NCBI RefSeq assembly: GCF_047345005.1
Contig: NZ_CP178864.1
Span: 2,294,001 to 2,358,000 of the forward strand
From: Labrys okinawensis
GTDB taxonomy: Bacteria; Pseudomonadota; Alphaproteobacteria; Rhizobiales; Labraceae
Length of the DNA: 64,000 nucleotides
Reading direction: 5' to 3'
In this document: positions 8,197 to 16,851 of the stretch, in pieces
Position numbering within the stretch: position 1 is the stretch's first letter
Layout of the letters: every line of letters begins with the position of its first letter
Notes under the pieces: generated by a model
Seen by the model: the letters and a program-made list of their open reading frames with translations, nothing else
Told to the model about the DNA's origin: nothing
The model's database searches: none
Translations under genes and position numbers: made by a program

Positions 8197-8880
8197 TCAG
8201 CTCCCAGGGCTGCTCGCCAACCAGATAGTGTGCCGCGCGCCACTGCGGCCTTTGTTGGCGCGCACACGCACTTCGTCGACGGTGAAGCCTGCCTTCAGCA
8301 GGCGTTGGGTGAATTTCGGATCGTCGCGCTGCGACCACACAGCGAGCACGCCTTCGGGTGTCAAGGCCCTCGCCGTTGCCACCAGACCCTCGATCTCGTA
8401 GAGGCGGTCGTTCGACTGGCGTGTCAGACCTTCCGGCCCATTATCGACATCGAGCAGGATGCCATCGAACCGGCGCCCGGACCGGATCACCTTGCCGACA
8501 TCCGCTATCTCGATGCTCACGCGTGGATCATCCAGACTGGTGCCGAAAATCGACGCCATCGGGCCCCTTGCCCAGGCCACCACAGCCGGCACAAGTTCCG
8601 CCACCGCGATCTCGGCATCATCGGGAAAACAGGCGAGCGCCGCGCGCAGCGTAAAACCCATGCCGAGCCCGCCGATCAGGATGCGAGACCGCTTGCGTGC
8701 GCCGATCCGCTCCCGAGTCATGGTTGCCAGTGCCCCTTCGGAGCCGCTGAGACGGCTGTTCATCAGCTCGATCGGACCCAGCATGATCGAAAACTCGGCC
8801 CCACGCTGCATCAGGCGCAGTTCCCCATCGCCACCCGGGATCGTCGATGTAGCAAGGCGATTCCAGGGAATCATGGGCAC
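8197..8880 (-). CDS. Spermidine-synthase-like SAM-binding protein
   Basis: A 227-residue protein with a Rossmann-type polyamine-synthase/methyltransferase fold: ILIGGLGMGFTLRAAL (nucleotide-binding glycine loop), AEIAVAELVPAVVAW (acidic residue after strand 2) and FDGILLDVDNGPEGLTR (strand 4). It is shorter than true spermidine synthases, and such stand-alone proteins are often listed as spermine/spermidine synthase family without a proven reaction. No polyamine gene is adjacent. Confidence 0.75.
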   Translation of the reverse strand: MPMIPWNRLATSTIPGGDGELRLMQRGAEFSIMLGPIELMNSRLSGSEGALATMTRERIGARKRSRILIGGLGMGFTLRAALACFPDDAEIAVAELVPAVVAWARGPMASIFGTSLDDPRVSIEIADVGKVIRSGRRFDGILLDVDNGPEGLTRQSNDRLYEIEGLVATARALTPEGVLAVWSQRDDPKFTQRLLKAGFTVDEVRVRANKGRSGARHTIWLASSPGS

Positions 8881-9236
8881 TCCAGTGCAAGACGGCGACG
8901 GTATGGGTTCGTCTAGAGCAAGGCGCGCTTACAGGCAAACGAACATTGCTTAACCCTTTGATTTAACGTGTCTTTGCGATTCCTGTCATTCCGTAAAATT
9001 GCAAAACGCTATCGCAGAATGCCACGATAAAGGTAGCGCGCCTTGGGCGGATCGTCGCAAGTGCTGAGTTCAAGGCATTGCTGGCTGTAGCGGTCAATGG
9101 GAGGCGGTCCGTGTGTCATGTTCAAATTCATCGATGAGTGTTCGATTGCGCTGTCTCAAGGTGAAGCGATCGTTTTCGGCATTTGTCATTCCACCCCAAA
9201 CTGGCAGGATGGCGAAAATGATGCGAGGAGAGAGCG
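8881..9236. other. Intergenic region before the broken oxidoreductase gene
   Basis: About 356 bases between divergent genes. It probably holds promoters for both sides, but I find no clear -35/-10 pair and no repeat. A 44-codon ATG frame at 9118-9252 runs into the oxidoreductase start; it lacks a ribosome site and is not called. Confidence 0.4.
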
Positions 9237-10223
9237 ATGGCGACGCGATTGAACTGGGGGATACTGGGAACCGGCTGGATTGCGGATCTCTTCGTCAAGG
9301 ACCTCCAACTGACGGGTCGCAAAGTCGTCGCCGTCGGCTCGCGCAGCTAGGCCGGAGCCGATCGCTTCGCCAAGACCTTTGGTATTCCCAACGCTCATGG
9401 CAGCTACAAGGACCTCTGTGACGACCCGGAGGTCGATCTGATCTATGTCGCCACCCCACATCCGATGCATGCCGAAAACGCGCTCATGGCGCTGGAGGCC
9501 GGCAAGCACGTGCTGATTGAAAAGCCCTTCACCATCAATGCCGAAGAGGCGCGACGCATCGTCCACCTTGCGAGCGCCCGCAAACTTGTCGTGCTGGAAG
9601 CGATGTGGAGCCGATTCCTGCCGCACATGGTTCGCGTGCGCGAGATTCTCGCCTCCGGCGCGCTCGGCAAGGTGTACTCGGTGATCGCCGACCACACCCG
9701 CGACCTGCCCAGCGATCCTGGTCATCGCCTCAACGCCCTGGAACTCGGCGGCGGCGCTCTGCTCGATCTCGGCATCTATCCGATTTCCTTCGCCTGGGAT
9801 GTGCTTGGCAAGCCCGAGGAAATTGTCTCCATGGCGCGTTTCAAGCACACGGGCGCCGACGCCGAGGTCGCCACCATCTTCCGCCATGCCGGCGGCGCGA
9901 TGTCGACGACGATTTCGACCAGCGACAATGGCGGACCCAATGTCGCCGTGGTTCTCGGCACCGAGGCGCGCATCGAGTTTGCCGCAACCTGGTATATGCC
10001 GACCTCGTTCCGTGTCATCGATCGGCATGAAAAGGTGCTGGAGACCTATTCTTTTGACGTCCCCGGGCGCGGCATGCAGTATCAGGCTGATGAGATCGAG
10101 CGACTGGTGAGGGAAGGCCGGCTCGCCGGCGACATCCTGCCGCCGGACGAAACCGTCGGCATAATGGAGACGCTCGACACCATTCGACGGCAGATTGGCC
10201 TGCGCTACCCCACGGAGCAGTGA
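9237..10223 (+). pseudogene. Gfo/Idh/MocA oxidoreductase interrupted by an amber codon
   Basis: A full-length NAD(P)-dependent sugar oxidoreductase frame of 328 codons starts at ATG 9237 after GAGGAG. It has the Rossmann segment WGILGTGWIADLFV, then VVAVGSRS, then a TAG at 9348-9350, after which the same frame continues with AGADRFAKTFGI, VATPHPMHAEN and the catalytic-region EKPFTINAEEARR. Most relatives have a glutamine or other polar residue at this point, so a CAG to TAG change is the simple explanation. The distal part alone, from ATG 9465, lacks the cofactor-binding loop and should be inactive. A sequencing error or amber suppression cannot be excluded. Confidence 0.85.
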
Positions 10224-10327
10224 ACACCGGCGCGTTTCCCTACGAGTTGTCGCAGTCGGAAGGACCCGTTCGTGCGCCTGGCGGTGATAGCTCAGTCCTA
10301 GTTTGACAGTTCCTGTGTGGATTGTCG

Positions 10328-10900
10328 TCAGGCCGCCGGCAGATACGGCACGCTGAACAGGCGCGACAGGATGGCGCTGATCACGAAGTTGATGATGATG
10401 CCGATCAGGATGACGGCGATGGTGTAGATCAGCGACCTGTCCTGCGGCGTGCGCATCATGACGGGCACGCCGGTAAAGAGCAGGTAGATGCTGTAGAGGC
10501 CGAGGAGGCCGAGAAAGCCCAGAAGAGGGATGACGGCGAAGATTCCCGCGAGCCACGCCGCTGTCATGGAATAAGCCACGAGCTTGAACGCGTTGAGGAA
10601 ATCCGACGTGCTGTCGAAACTGGGCGCCAGCTTGTCCACAAGCAGCGCCACGACATAGACGACCACCAGCGAGGCCGCGTAGCTGAGAATTGCGAAGATC
10701 AGGCCGCTGAAGAAGCCAATCCGCATGCCGCCGAAGCCGATCAGCCATGTGCCGAGGAAAGTCGCGACGGGACCAATCGCCGCGAGATAAACCACGTAAT
10801 GGCGGTAGATTGCCTCGACGCTGGTAGCCTCCCCGGCGATGACCCGCCATTCCTCGCTGGGAGACAGCAGGAGGTTTCGTGCTCGTGCAACCACGTCCAT
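10328..10900 (-). CDS. Yip1-domain membrane protein
   Basis: A 190-residue membrane protein with about five hydrophobic segments. The N-terminus VARARNLLLSPSEEWRVIAGE is typical of bacterial Yip1-domain proteins, as is the helix-rich remainder (GPVATFLGTWLIGFGG and the closing IGIIINFVISAILSRLF). The biochemical role of this bacterial family is not known. It stands alone between the broken oxidoreductase gene and the DUF993 gene, facing the former. Confidence 0.82.
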   Translation of the reverse strand: MDVVARARNLLLSPSEEWRVIAGEATSVEAIYRHYVVYLAAIGPVATFLGTWLIGFGGMRIGFFSGLIFAILSYAASLVVVYVVALLVDKLAPSFDSTSDFLNAFKLVAYSMTAAWLAGIFAVIPLLGFLGLLGLYSIYLLFTGVPVMMRTPQDRSLIYTIAVILIGIIINFVISAILSRLFSVPYLPAA

Positions 10901-10983
10901 GCCAGCCTCCCGTGGAGTTCAACCCGCCCAAAATACCACACGGCACCTTCGGTTGTATGGCAATCCCTGGCGTATCTCGTCAG

Positions 10984-12147
10984 TTATCCAATGCCGTTGA
11001 GCTGGCAGAGGAGGCGCATGCGATGAGCGGCGCGTTCGGGATCGACAAGCAGCTGCGCCTTGTCGGCGAGACGGAAGACATCGGCATAGTGGGCGATCCC
11101 ACGGGCCGATTCAGCCCCGCCCACCATGCGGAAATGATCCTGGAAACCGTTCAGCCAGGCCATGAAGACCACACCGCTCTTGTAGAACTGGGTGGGCGCT
11201 TCGAACAGGCGGCGCGAGAGGGCGACCGTGGGATCAAGGATGGCGCGGAAGCCTTCGGCGTTGCCGGCGCTCAGGCGGTCCATCGCGGCGGCGGCGGCAG
11301 GTGCGATCGGATCGAAGATGCCGAGCAGGCCATGCGAGAAGCCCTGGAGGTCGCCCTGCATCAGCTCGGCGTAGTTGAAGTCGTCGCCGGTGTACATCGC
11401 CACGCCCTCCGGCAGCAGCCGGCGCATGGTGATCTCCTTGCCCGTGTCGAGCAGCGAGATCTTGATGCCGTCGATCTTGGAGGCGTGGCTGCGGATGAGC
11501 TCCAGCACCGTCTGCATGGCCGGTTCGAAGCTCTTCGAACCCCAGTAGCCCTCCAGCGCCGGATCGAACGCGTCGCCCAGCCAGTGCAGGATCACCTTGT
11601 CCTTCGTCTGCTCGATGAGCCGGCCATAGACGGAGAGATAGTCCTCCGCCCCACCCGCCACCTGGCAGAGCGCACGGCTTGCCATCAGAATGATTCGTCC
11701 GCCATGTTTCTCGACATGAGCGATCTGCTCCTCATAGGCCTTGACGACGTCATCGAGGGAACGGGCCGCTTCCGGCTCGAGCTGGTCGGTGCCGGCGCCA
11801 CAGGCAAGATCCGCCCCTTCGACGCTGCGGGCCTCGCTGAGGGATCGCTCGATCAGCTCGGCCGCGCCGGGCCAGTCGAGACCGAGGCCGCGCTGGGAGG
11901 TGTCCATCGCCTCGGCGATCTTGAAGCCGAGGTTCCAGAGATGGTGGCGGAATTTCATTGTGGCGTCCCAATCGACGGCCGGCTTGCGCCAGGGATCGGA
12001 GAGCGCGCGTGCATCCGCCACGACATGGGCGGCGGCATAGAGAATGCGGGGGAAATCGCCGGAATGCAGCGTGGAATAGGGGGAGGCAGGGCCATGCTCA
12101 TAGGGCTCCAGGCCACCGTCCAGCGTAGGCAGAACCAGCGCGCTCAT
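10984..12147 (-). CDS. DUF993 protein, dihydrodipicolinate-synthase-like
   Basis: A 387-residue protein of the DUF993 family, predicted to fold as a TIM-barrel like dihydrodipicolinate synthase/N-acetylneuraminate lyase aldolases. Segments such as GGRIILMASRALCQVAGGAEDYL, ILHWLGDAFDPALEGYWGS and DGIKISLLDTGKE are characteristic; the lysine in GIKIS is a candidate Schiff-base residue. The ATG at 12147 follows GAGGAGAG. It is divergent from the LacI gene, with two operators between, so it should belong to the same regulon and act in sugar or polyol catabolism. The reaction is unknown. Confidence 0.85.
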   Translation of the reverse strand: MSALVLPTLDGGLEPYEHGPASPYSTLHSGDFPRILYAAAHVVADARALSDPWRKPAVDWDATMKFRHHLWNLGFKIAEAMDTSQRGLGLDWPGAAELIERSLSEARSVEGADLACGAGTDQLEPEAARSLDDVVKAYEEQIAHVEKHGGRIILMASRALCQVAGGAEDYLSVYGRLIEQTKDKVILHWLGDAFDPALEGYWGSKSFEPAMQTVLELIRSHASKIDGIKISLLDTGKEITMRRLLPEGVAMYTGDDFNYAELMQGDLQGFSHGLLGIFDPIAPAAAAAMDRLSAGNAEGFRAILDPTVALSRRLFEAPTQFYKSGVVFMAWLNGFQDHFRMVGGAESARGIAHYADVFRLADKAQLLVDPERAAHRMRLLCQLNGIG

Positions 12148-12222
12148 CGCACTCTCCTCGATCGTCTCCCATCCTCGCTTCTTGCTAATCGAAGCTGCGC
12201 GCGAGGTGCCCGAAGAAGACAA

Positions 12223-12237
12223 TTAGAACGTTCCAAA
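12223..12237. promoter_or_regulatory. LacI-family operator, copy 1
   Basis: TTAGAACGTTCCAAA contains the palindrome GAACGTTC at 12226-12233. It lies 76 bases upstream of the DUF993 start and shares a 13-base AGAACGTTCCAAA block with copy 2, whose centre is 99 bases away. Confidence 0.75.
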
Positions 12238-12309
12238 GTCAAGGCGTATTCGATTTTTTTTGATTTTAGCAAGATAAAACAAGGGCATGAAGATACTGCT
12301 TTGAGATAG

Positions 12310-12339
12310 TTGACATTGAAATCAGAACGTTCCAAAAAT
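12310..12339 (+). promoter_or_regulatory. Promoter candidate for the LacI gene
   Basis: TTGACA at 12310-12315 is followed, after 18 bases, by AAAAAT at 12334-12339, a fair sigma-70 pair. Operator copy 2 fills the spacer and touches the -10, the arrangement expected for autorepression. Confidence 0.55.
12322..12336. promoter_or_regulatory. LacI-family operator, copy 2
   Basis: TCAGAACGTTCCAAA contains GAACGTTC at 12325-12332 and matches copy 1 at 14 of 15 bases. It overlaps the candidate promoter of the LacI gene. The CG-centred palindrome is typical of LacI/GalR repressors. Confidence 0.75.
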
Positions 12340-12385
12340 AGCGCCGTCGGCTCAGGGGAAGAAGGCCGAACAGGAGAGAGCGCGG

Positions 12386-13444
12386 ATGGACGGGGCGAAG
12401 CGCGGCGCGGGCCGGGCGACGACAATCGTTGACATCGCTAGGGCGGCGGGCGTGTCGAAATCGACCGTGTCGCTCGTTCTCAAGGAGTCTCCTCTCGTCA
12501 AGCCGGCCACGCGTGAACGCATCATGCGGGCCATCGACCAGCTTGGCTATGTCTATAACCGCTCGGCGGCGAGCCTGCGTACCGCGCGCTCCAGCTTCGT
12601 CGGCATGGTCATCTCCGATCTGATGAATCCCTTCTTCACGGAGCTTGCCGTCGGCATCGAGGACGGACTGCACAATATGGGTTTCGTGCCCATCCTCGCC
12701 AACACCAATGAGGACGTGGGCCGGCAGACCAAGGTGCTGCAGTCGCTGCGCGAGCACGGCGTGGCCGGCATCATCATGAGCCCGGCGCGGGGCACGGATG
12801 TCTGGTCCCTAGCCGAGACGTTGCCGCGTTCCCTGCCAATGGTGCTGACCATGCGCCGGGTCGACGGCTCGACGCTGCCCTATATCGGTCCGGACAACCG
12901 AACCGGGTCGCGCGAGGCGGTGACCCACCTCATCAATCTCGGCCATCGCTCGATCGCCTTCTTCGGCGGCTACAGCACCATGACGACGCAACGCGAGCGC
13001 ATTTCCGGCTATCGCGACGCCCTGATCGCCGCCGGCCTGCCGCTGCATGACGAACTGATCTTCGAGAGCATGCCGACCCGTGCCGGCGGTGCGGAATCGC
13101 TTGCCGCCGCGCTCGCCAGCCCTCTGAAGCCGACGGCCGCCTTCTGCTACAACGATATCGTCGCGATGGGCGCTACCCGCGCACTCGGCCTCCGGGGCAT
13201 TCGTGTCGGCATCGATTTCGCCGTGATCGGTTTCGACGACATCGTCGAGGCCGAGCACAATGCGCCGCCGCTGACCACGGTGAACGCCGACACCCGCATC
13301 ATGGGCACGCGCGCCGCGCGCAGCCTGCTCGGCCTGATCGACGGGGCCGATCCCGAGGCGATGTCGTACACGGGCACCACGCGCCTGGTGGTGCGGGAAT
13401 CCTGCGGCGGCCATCGGCGCGAAACTTTCAAGGAGACGGCATGA
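12386..13444 (+). CDS. LacI-family transcriptional repressor
   Basis: A 352-residue regulator. The N-terminal helix-turn-helix (TTIVDIARAAGVSKSTVSLVL, residues about 12-32) and hinge helix (YVYNRSAASLRT) precede a periplasmic-binding-like effector domain (GMVISDLMNPFFTELAVGIEDGL). It is divergent from the DUF993 gene and heads the plus-strand catabolic run; its stop overlaps the next start (ATGA). Two GAACGTTC palindromes in its promoter region suggest that it represses both itself and DUF993 until a sugar-type inducer binds. The effector is unknown. Confidence 0.93.
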   Translation: MDGAKRGAGRATTIVDIARAAGVSKSTVSLVLKESPLVKPATRERIMRAIDQLGYVYNRSAASLRTARSSFVGMVISDLMNPFFTELAVGIEDGLHNMGFVPILANTNEDVGRQTKVLQSLREHGVAGIIMSPARGTDVWSLAETLPRSLPMVLTMRRVDGSTLPYIGPDNRTGSREAVTHLINLGHRSIAFFGGYSTMTTQRERISGYRDALIAAGLPLHDELIFESMPTRAGGAESLAAALASPLKPTAAFCYNDIVAMGATRALGLRGIRVGIDFAVIGFDDIVEAEHNAPPLTTVNADTRIMGTRAARSLLGLIDGADPEAMSYTGTTRLVVRESCGGHRRETFKETA

Positions 13445-14481
13445 TGGCCAAGGGCTTGCGCTGGGGGATCGTCGGAGCGACGACGATCGCCAGGGAGTGG
13501 ATGATCGGCGCAATACGCGAATCCGGCGGCGAGGTGGTGTCGGTGATGTCCTCCGACGTCGAGCGCGGCAAGGCCTATGCCAGGGAGAATGGCATCCCGC
13601 ATTCGACCAAGAGCCTGTCGACACTGCTCGGCAAGGACATCGATGCCGTCTACGTCGCCACCACCAACGAGAAGCACAAGGCGCAGACGCTCGCCGCCGC
13701 CAAGGCCGGCATTCATGTGCTGTGCGAAAAGCCACTGGCGCTGAGGCTTTCCGACGCCCACCAGATGGTGGCGGCCTGCAAGGCGGCGGGCGTGGTGATG
13801 GGCACCAACCATCATCTGCGCAACGCCGCGACCATCCGCGCCATGCGGGATGCCGTGGCGGGCGGGAAGATCGGCAAGCCTTTGTTCGCGCGTGTCTTCC
13901 ATGCCGTCTATCTGCCGCCCCATCTGCAGGGCTGGCGCATCAAGGACGCCAAGGCGGGTTCCGGCGCCGTCATGGACATCACCGTGCATGATGCCGACAC
14001 GCTGCGTTTCGTGCTCGGCGAGGAGCCGGTCTCGGTCACCGCCTATACCCAGCAGGGCGGCATGGGCGGCAGCGGCATCGAGGACGGTGTGATGGGCGTG
14101 GTACGCTTCAAGAGCGGCGTGCTTGCACAGTTCAACGACGCCTTCACCACCAGATATGCCACCACCGGTTTCGAAGTGCATGGCAGCGAGGGCTCGCTCA
14201 TCGGCACCAATTGCATGACGCAGAAGCCCGTGGGCGACGTGGTGCTGCGTGACGCCTCCGGCGAGCACAAGCTCGAGATCAAGCCTGAGAATCTCTACGT
14301 GCGCAGCGTGACCGCCTTCCAGAATGCCGTGCGGGGCCAAAATCTTTCCAGCCCACCCCAACCCGCCGCCACAGGCGAGGACGGCATCCGCTCGATGGCG
14401 CTGGCGCTCGCCGCGCTCAAATCTGCCCGAACCGGTCGCGAGGCCAAAGTCGAGGCAGGCTTGGTCGAGACGGGGCTCTGA
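13441..14481 (+). CDS. Gfo/Idh/MocA-family oxidoreductase
   Basis: A 346-residue NAD(P)-dependent dehydrogenase. The N-terminal Rossmann motif is LRWGIVGATTIAREWM, the conserved EKP of the catalytic region is in VLCEKPLALRLSDA, and the C-terminal alpha/beta domain contains AGSGAVMDITVHDADTLRFVLG with a likely catalytic histidine/aspartate pair. Members oxidise sugars, inositols or related polyols. Its start overlaps the LacI stop and only 3 bases separate it from the CoA-transferase gene, so it belongs to the LacI-controlled operon. A second ATG immediately follows the first. Confidence 0.9.
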   Translation: MMAKGLRWGIVGATTIAREWMIGAIRESGGEVVSVMSSDVERGKAYARENGIPHSTKSLSTLLGKDIDAVYVATTNEKHKAQTLAAAKAGIHVLCEKPLALRLSDAHQMVAACKAAGVVMGTNHHLRNAATIRAMRDAVAGGKIGKPLFARVFHAVYLPPHLQGWRIKDAKAGSGAVMDITVHDADTLRFVLGEEPVSVTAYTQQGGMGGSGIEDGVMGVVRFKSGVLAQFNDAFTTRYATTGFEVHGSEGSLIGTNCMTQKPVGDVVLRDASGEHKLEIKPENLYVRSVTAFQNAVRGQNLSSPPQPAATGEDGIRSMALALAALKSARTGREAKVEAGLVETGL

Positions 14482-14484
14482 GCG

Positions 14485-16083
14485 ATGGCATTTCCGAAGG
14501 TTCTCACGACCGACCAGGCTGCGGCGCTGATCCCGGATGGGGCTGTCGTCACGGTTTCCTCATCCTCGGGCCTGGGCTGCCCCGATGCGACCCTCGCCGC
14601 CATCGGCAAGCGTTTCGAGGAGACCGGGCATCCCCGTAACCTCACCACGCTGCATCCGATCGCGGCTGGCGACATGTGGGGCATCAAGGGCGTCGACCAT
14701 ATCGCCAAGCCGGGCCTGCTCGCCCGCATCCTCGGCGGCTCCTATCCCTCCGGCCCCTCGTCGGCCGAGCCGCCGGCGATCTGGAAGATGATCACCTCCA
14801 ACGAGATCCCCGCCTACAACATCCCCTCGGGCATCCTGTTCGATATGCATCGTGAGGCGGCCGCCAAGCGTCCCGGCGTGCTGACCAAGATCGGCATGGA
14901 CACCTTCGCCGACCCCGCGCGCCAGGGCTGCGCCATGAACGCCAAGGCCGCCGAGGAGCCGGTGGTGCGCAAGATTGAATTCGATGGCGACGACTGGCTC
15001 TACTTCAAGGCGATCGTGCCCCAGGTCGCCATCATCCGCGCCACCACGGCCGATGAGCGCGGCAATCTTTCCTATGAGCATGAGGGCGGCTATCTCGGTC
15101 CACTCGATCAGGCCCTGTCGGTGCGCAACAATGGTGGCATTGTCATCGCGCAGGTGAAGCGCCTCGCCAAGAGCGGTACCATCAAGCCTCAGCAGGTGCT
15201 GGTACCGGGCATTCTCGTCGATGCCATCGTGGTAGTGCCCGATCAGATGCAGACCACCCATACCGTCTACGAGCCGGCGATCTCGGGCGAGATCTTCCGG
15301 CCGCTGTCGAGCTTCGAGGTACCGGAATTCGGCGTCTCCAAGGTGATCGCCCGACGGGTGGCGCAGGAACTGCGCTATGGCGATGCGGTCAATATCGGCT
15401 TCGGCATTTCCGCCAACGTGCCGCGTATCCTCATCGAGGAGGGGCGGCATGGCGATGTGACCTGGGTGATCGAACAGGGCGCCGTCGGCGGCGTGCCGCT
15501 GCTCGACTTCCAGTTCGGCTGCGCCTCCAATGCGGAGGCGATCATGCAGTCACCCTATCAGTTCACCTACTTTCAGGGCGCGGGTTTCGACGCGTCGCTG
15601 CTGTCCTTCCTGCAGATCGACCGGCAGGGCAATGTCAACGTCTCCAAGCTCGGCGTGCGCCCGCACGTCACCGCGGGGGCAGGGGGCTTCATCGACATCA
15701 CCGCGCGGGCCAAGCGCATCATCTTCTCGGGCTTCTTCACCGCCGCGGCGGGTCTTGCCATCGAGAATGGCGCGCTGGCGATCACCAGGGAGGGCAAGGT
15801 GCGCAAGCTCGTCAACGATGTCGAGCATGTCTCGTTCTCCGGCAGCCGGGCCGTCACCCAGGGCCAGGACATCACCTACATCTCCGAGCGCTGCGTGATG
15901 AAGCTGACGGCCGAGGGCATCCTCGTCACCGAAATCGCCCCAGGCGTAAACCTGGAGCGCGACGTGCTGGCGCAGGCCGAGTTTCCGCTCAAGGTGGCAG
16001 GCGATCTCAAGGTCATGGATGCGGTGCTTTTCCAGCCGGGGGTGATCGGCCTGGATATTGGGGGAGGGCGCGCCGATGTCTGA
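14485..16083 (+). CDS. Acyl-CoA:acetate/3-ketoacid CoA-transferase (YdiF/Pct-like)
   Basis: A 532-residue single-chain CoA-transferase in which alpha and beta parts are fused (LTTDQAAALIPDGAVVTVSSS at the start; YGDAVNIGFGISANVPRIL opening the second half). The catalytic glutamate lies in VIEQGAVGGVP, residue about 330. It transfers CoA from an acyl-CoA to a carboxylic acid, here presumably one made by upstream dehydrogenases. It overlaps the following enoyl-CoA hydratase gene by 8 bases. The pairing implies that the pathway ends in acyl-CoA metabolism. The acid substrate is unknown. Confidence 0.9.
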   Translation: MAFPKVLTTDQAAALIPDGAVVTVSSSSGLGCPDATLAAIGKRFEETGHPRNLTTLHPIAAGDMWGIKGVDHIAKPGLLARILGGSYPSGPSSAEPPAIWKMITSNEIPAYNIPSGILFDMHREAAAKRPGVLTKIGMDTFADPARQGCAMNAKAAEEPVVRKIEFDGDDWLYFKAIVPQVAIIRATTADERGNLSYEHEGGYLGPLDQALSVRNNGGIVIAQVKRLAKSGTIKPQQVLVPGILVDAIVVVPDQMQTTHTVYEPAISGEIFRPLSSFEVPEFGVSKVIARRVAQELRYGDAVNIGFGISANVPRILIEEGRHGDVTWVIEQGAVGGVPLLDFQFGCASNAEAIMQSPYQFTYFQGAGFDASLLSFLQIDRQGNVNVSKLGVRPHVTAGAGGFIDITARAKRIIFSGFFTAAAGLAIENGALAITREGKVRKLVNDVEHVSFSGSRAVTQGQDITYISERCVMKLTAEGILVTEIAPGVNLERDVLAQAEFPLKVAGDLKVMDAVLFQPGVIGLDIGGGRADV

Positions 16084-16849
16084 GCCCGTCCGCCTCGAAA
16101 TCGAAGGCCTCATCGCCGTCATCACTCTGGCCCGGCCCGAGAAGCTTAATGCTCTCGATGAGGCGATGATTGGCGGACTTGCCGCCGCGGTGGACGCCAT
16201 TGATGCCAATGTCACCGTGCGCGCCGCCATCCTGACTGGCGAGGGCAAGGGCTTCTGTGCCGGCGGCGACATCGCGGCCTGGGGCAAGCTGTCGCCGCTC
16301 GAGATGGGCCAGCATTGGGTACGCAACGGCCATCGTGTCTTCGACCGGCTGACGCGCCTGCGCGTGCCGCTGGTGGCCGCGCTCAACGGCCATACGCTCG
16401 GCGGGGGGCTGGAACTCGCCGCTACCGCCGACATCCGCATCGCCGAGGAGCAGGCCAAGTTTGGCCTGCCGGAAACAGGCATCGGCATGGTGCCGGGCTG
16501 GTCGGGCACGCAGCGCCTTGTCGCCCGTTTCGGCGCCGCCGCCGTGCGCCGCCTTGCCCTGACCGGCGAGATCGTCACCGCCGAGCGCGCCCTCCAGCTC
16601 GGCCTCATCGACGAGATCGCGCCGAAGGGCGAGGGGCTGCAGCACACTCGCGCGCTCTGCGAGAAGATCGCCGCGCGTGGGCCTGTCGCCAATATCGTCG
16701 CCAAGCAGATGATCAATGCCGCCGAGGGCGAGGATGCCGCGGCGGCCATGGAAATACTCGCCGGATCGCTGGTGTCCTACACCAGCGATCTCAAGGAGGG
16801 CGTCGCCAGCTTCGTCGAGAAGCGTCCGCCTGTCTTTAAGGGATTTTGA
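16076..16849 (+). CDS. Enoyl-CoA hydratase/isomerase (crotonase family)
   Basis: A 257-residue crotonase-fold enzyme. The oxyanion-hole motifs are GFCAGGDIAAWG and NGHTLGGGLELAATADIRIA. The two acidic positions of hydratases are present (LGGGLE and FGLPETGIG), so hydration or isomerisation of an acyl-CoA is likely; C-C bond hydrolysis, as in some relatives, is an alternative. The ATG chosen overlaps the CoA-transferase stop and follows GGGGGAGGG; a frame 6 codons longer exists. It is part of the same operon. Confidence 0.9.
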   Translation: MSEPVRLEIEGLIAVITLARPEKLNALDEAMIGGLAAAVDAIDANVTVRAAILTGEGKGFCAGGDIAAWGKLSPLEMGQHWVRNGHRVFDRLTRLRVPLVAALNGHTLGGGLELAATADIRIAEEQAKFGLPETGIGMVPGWSGTQRLVARFGAAAVRRLALTGEIVTAERALQLGLIDEIAPKGEGLQHTRALCEKIAARGPVANIVAKQMINAAEGEDAAAAMEILAGSLVSYTSDLKEGVASFVEKRPPVFKGF

Positions 16850-16851
16850 CC

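Noticed and set aside
9118..9252. 44-codon ATG frame before the broken oxidoreductase gene
   Set aside because: No ribosome site, overlap with the better-supported start at 9237 and no recognisable feature.
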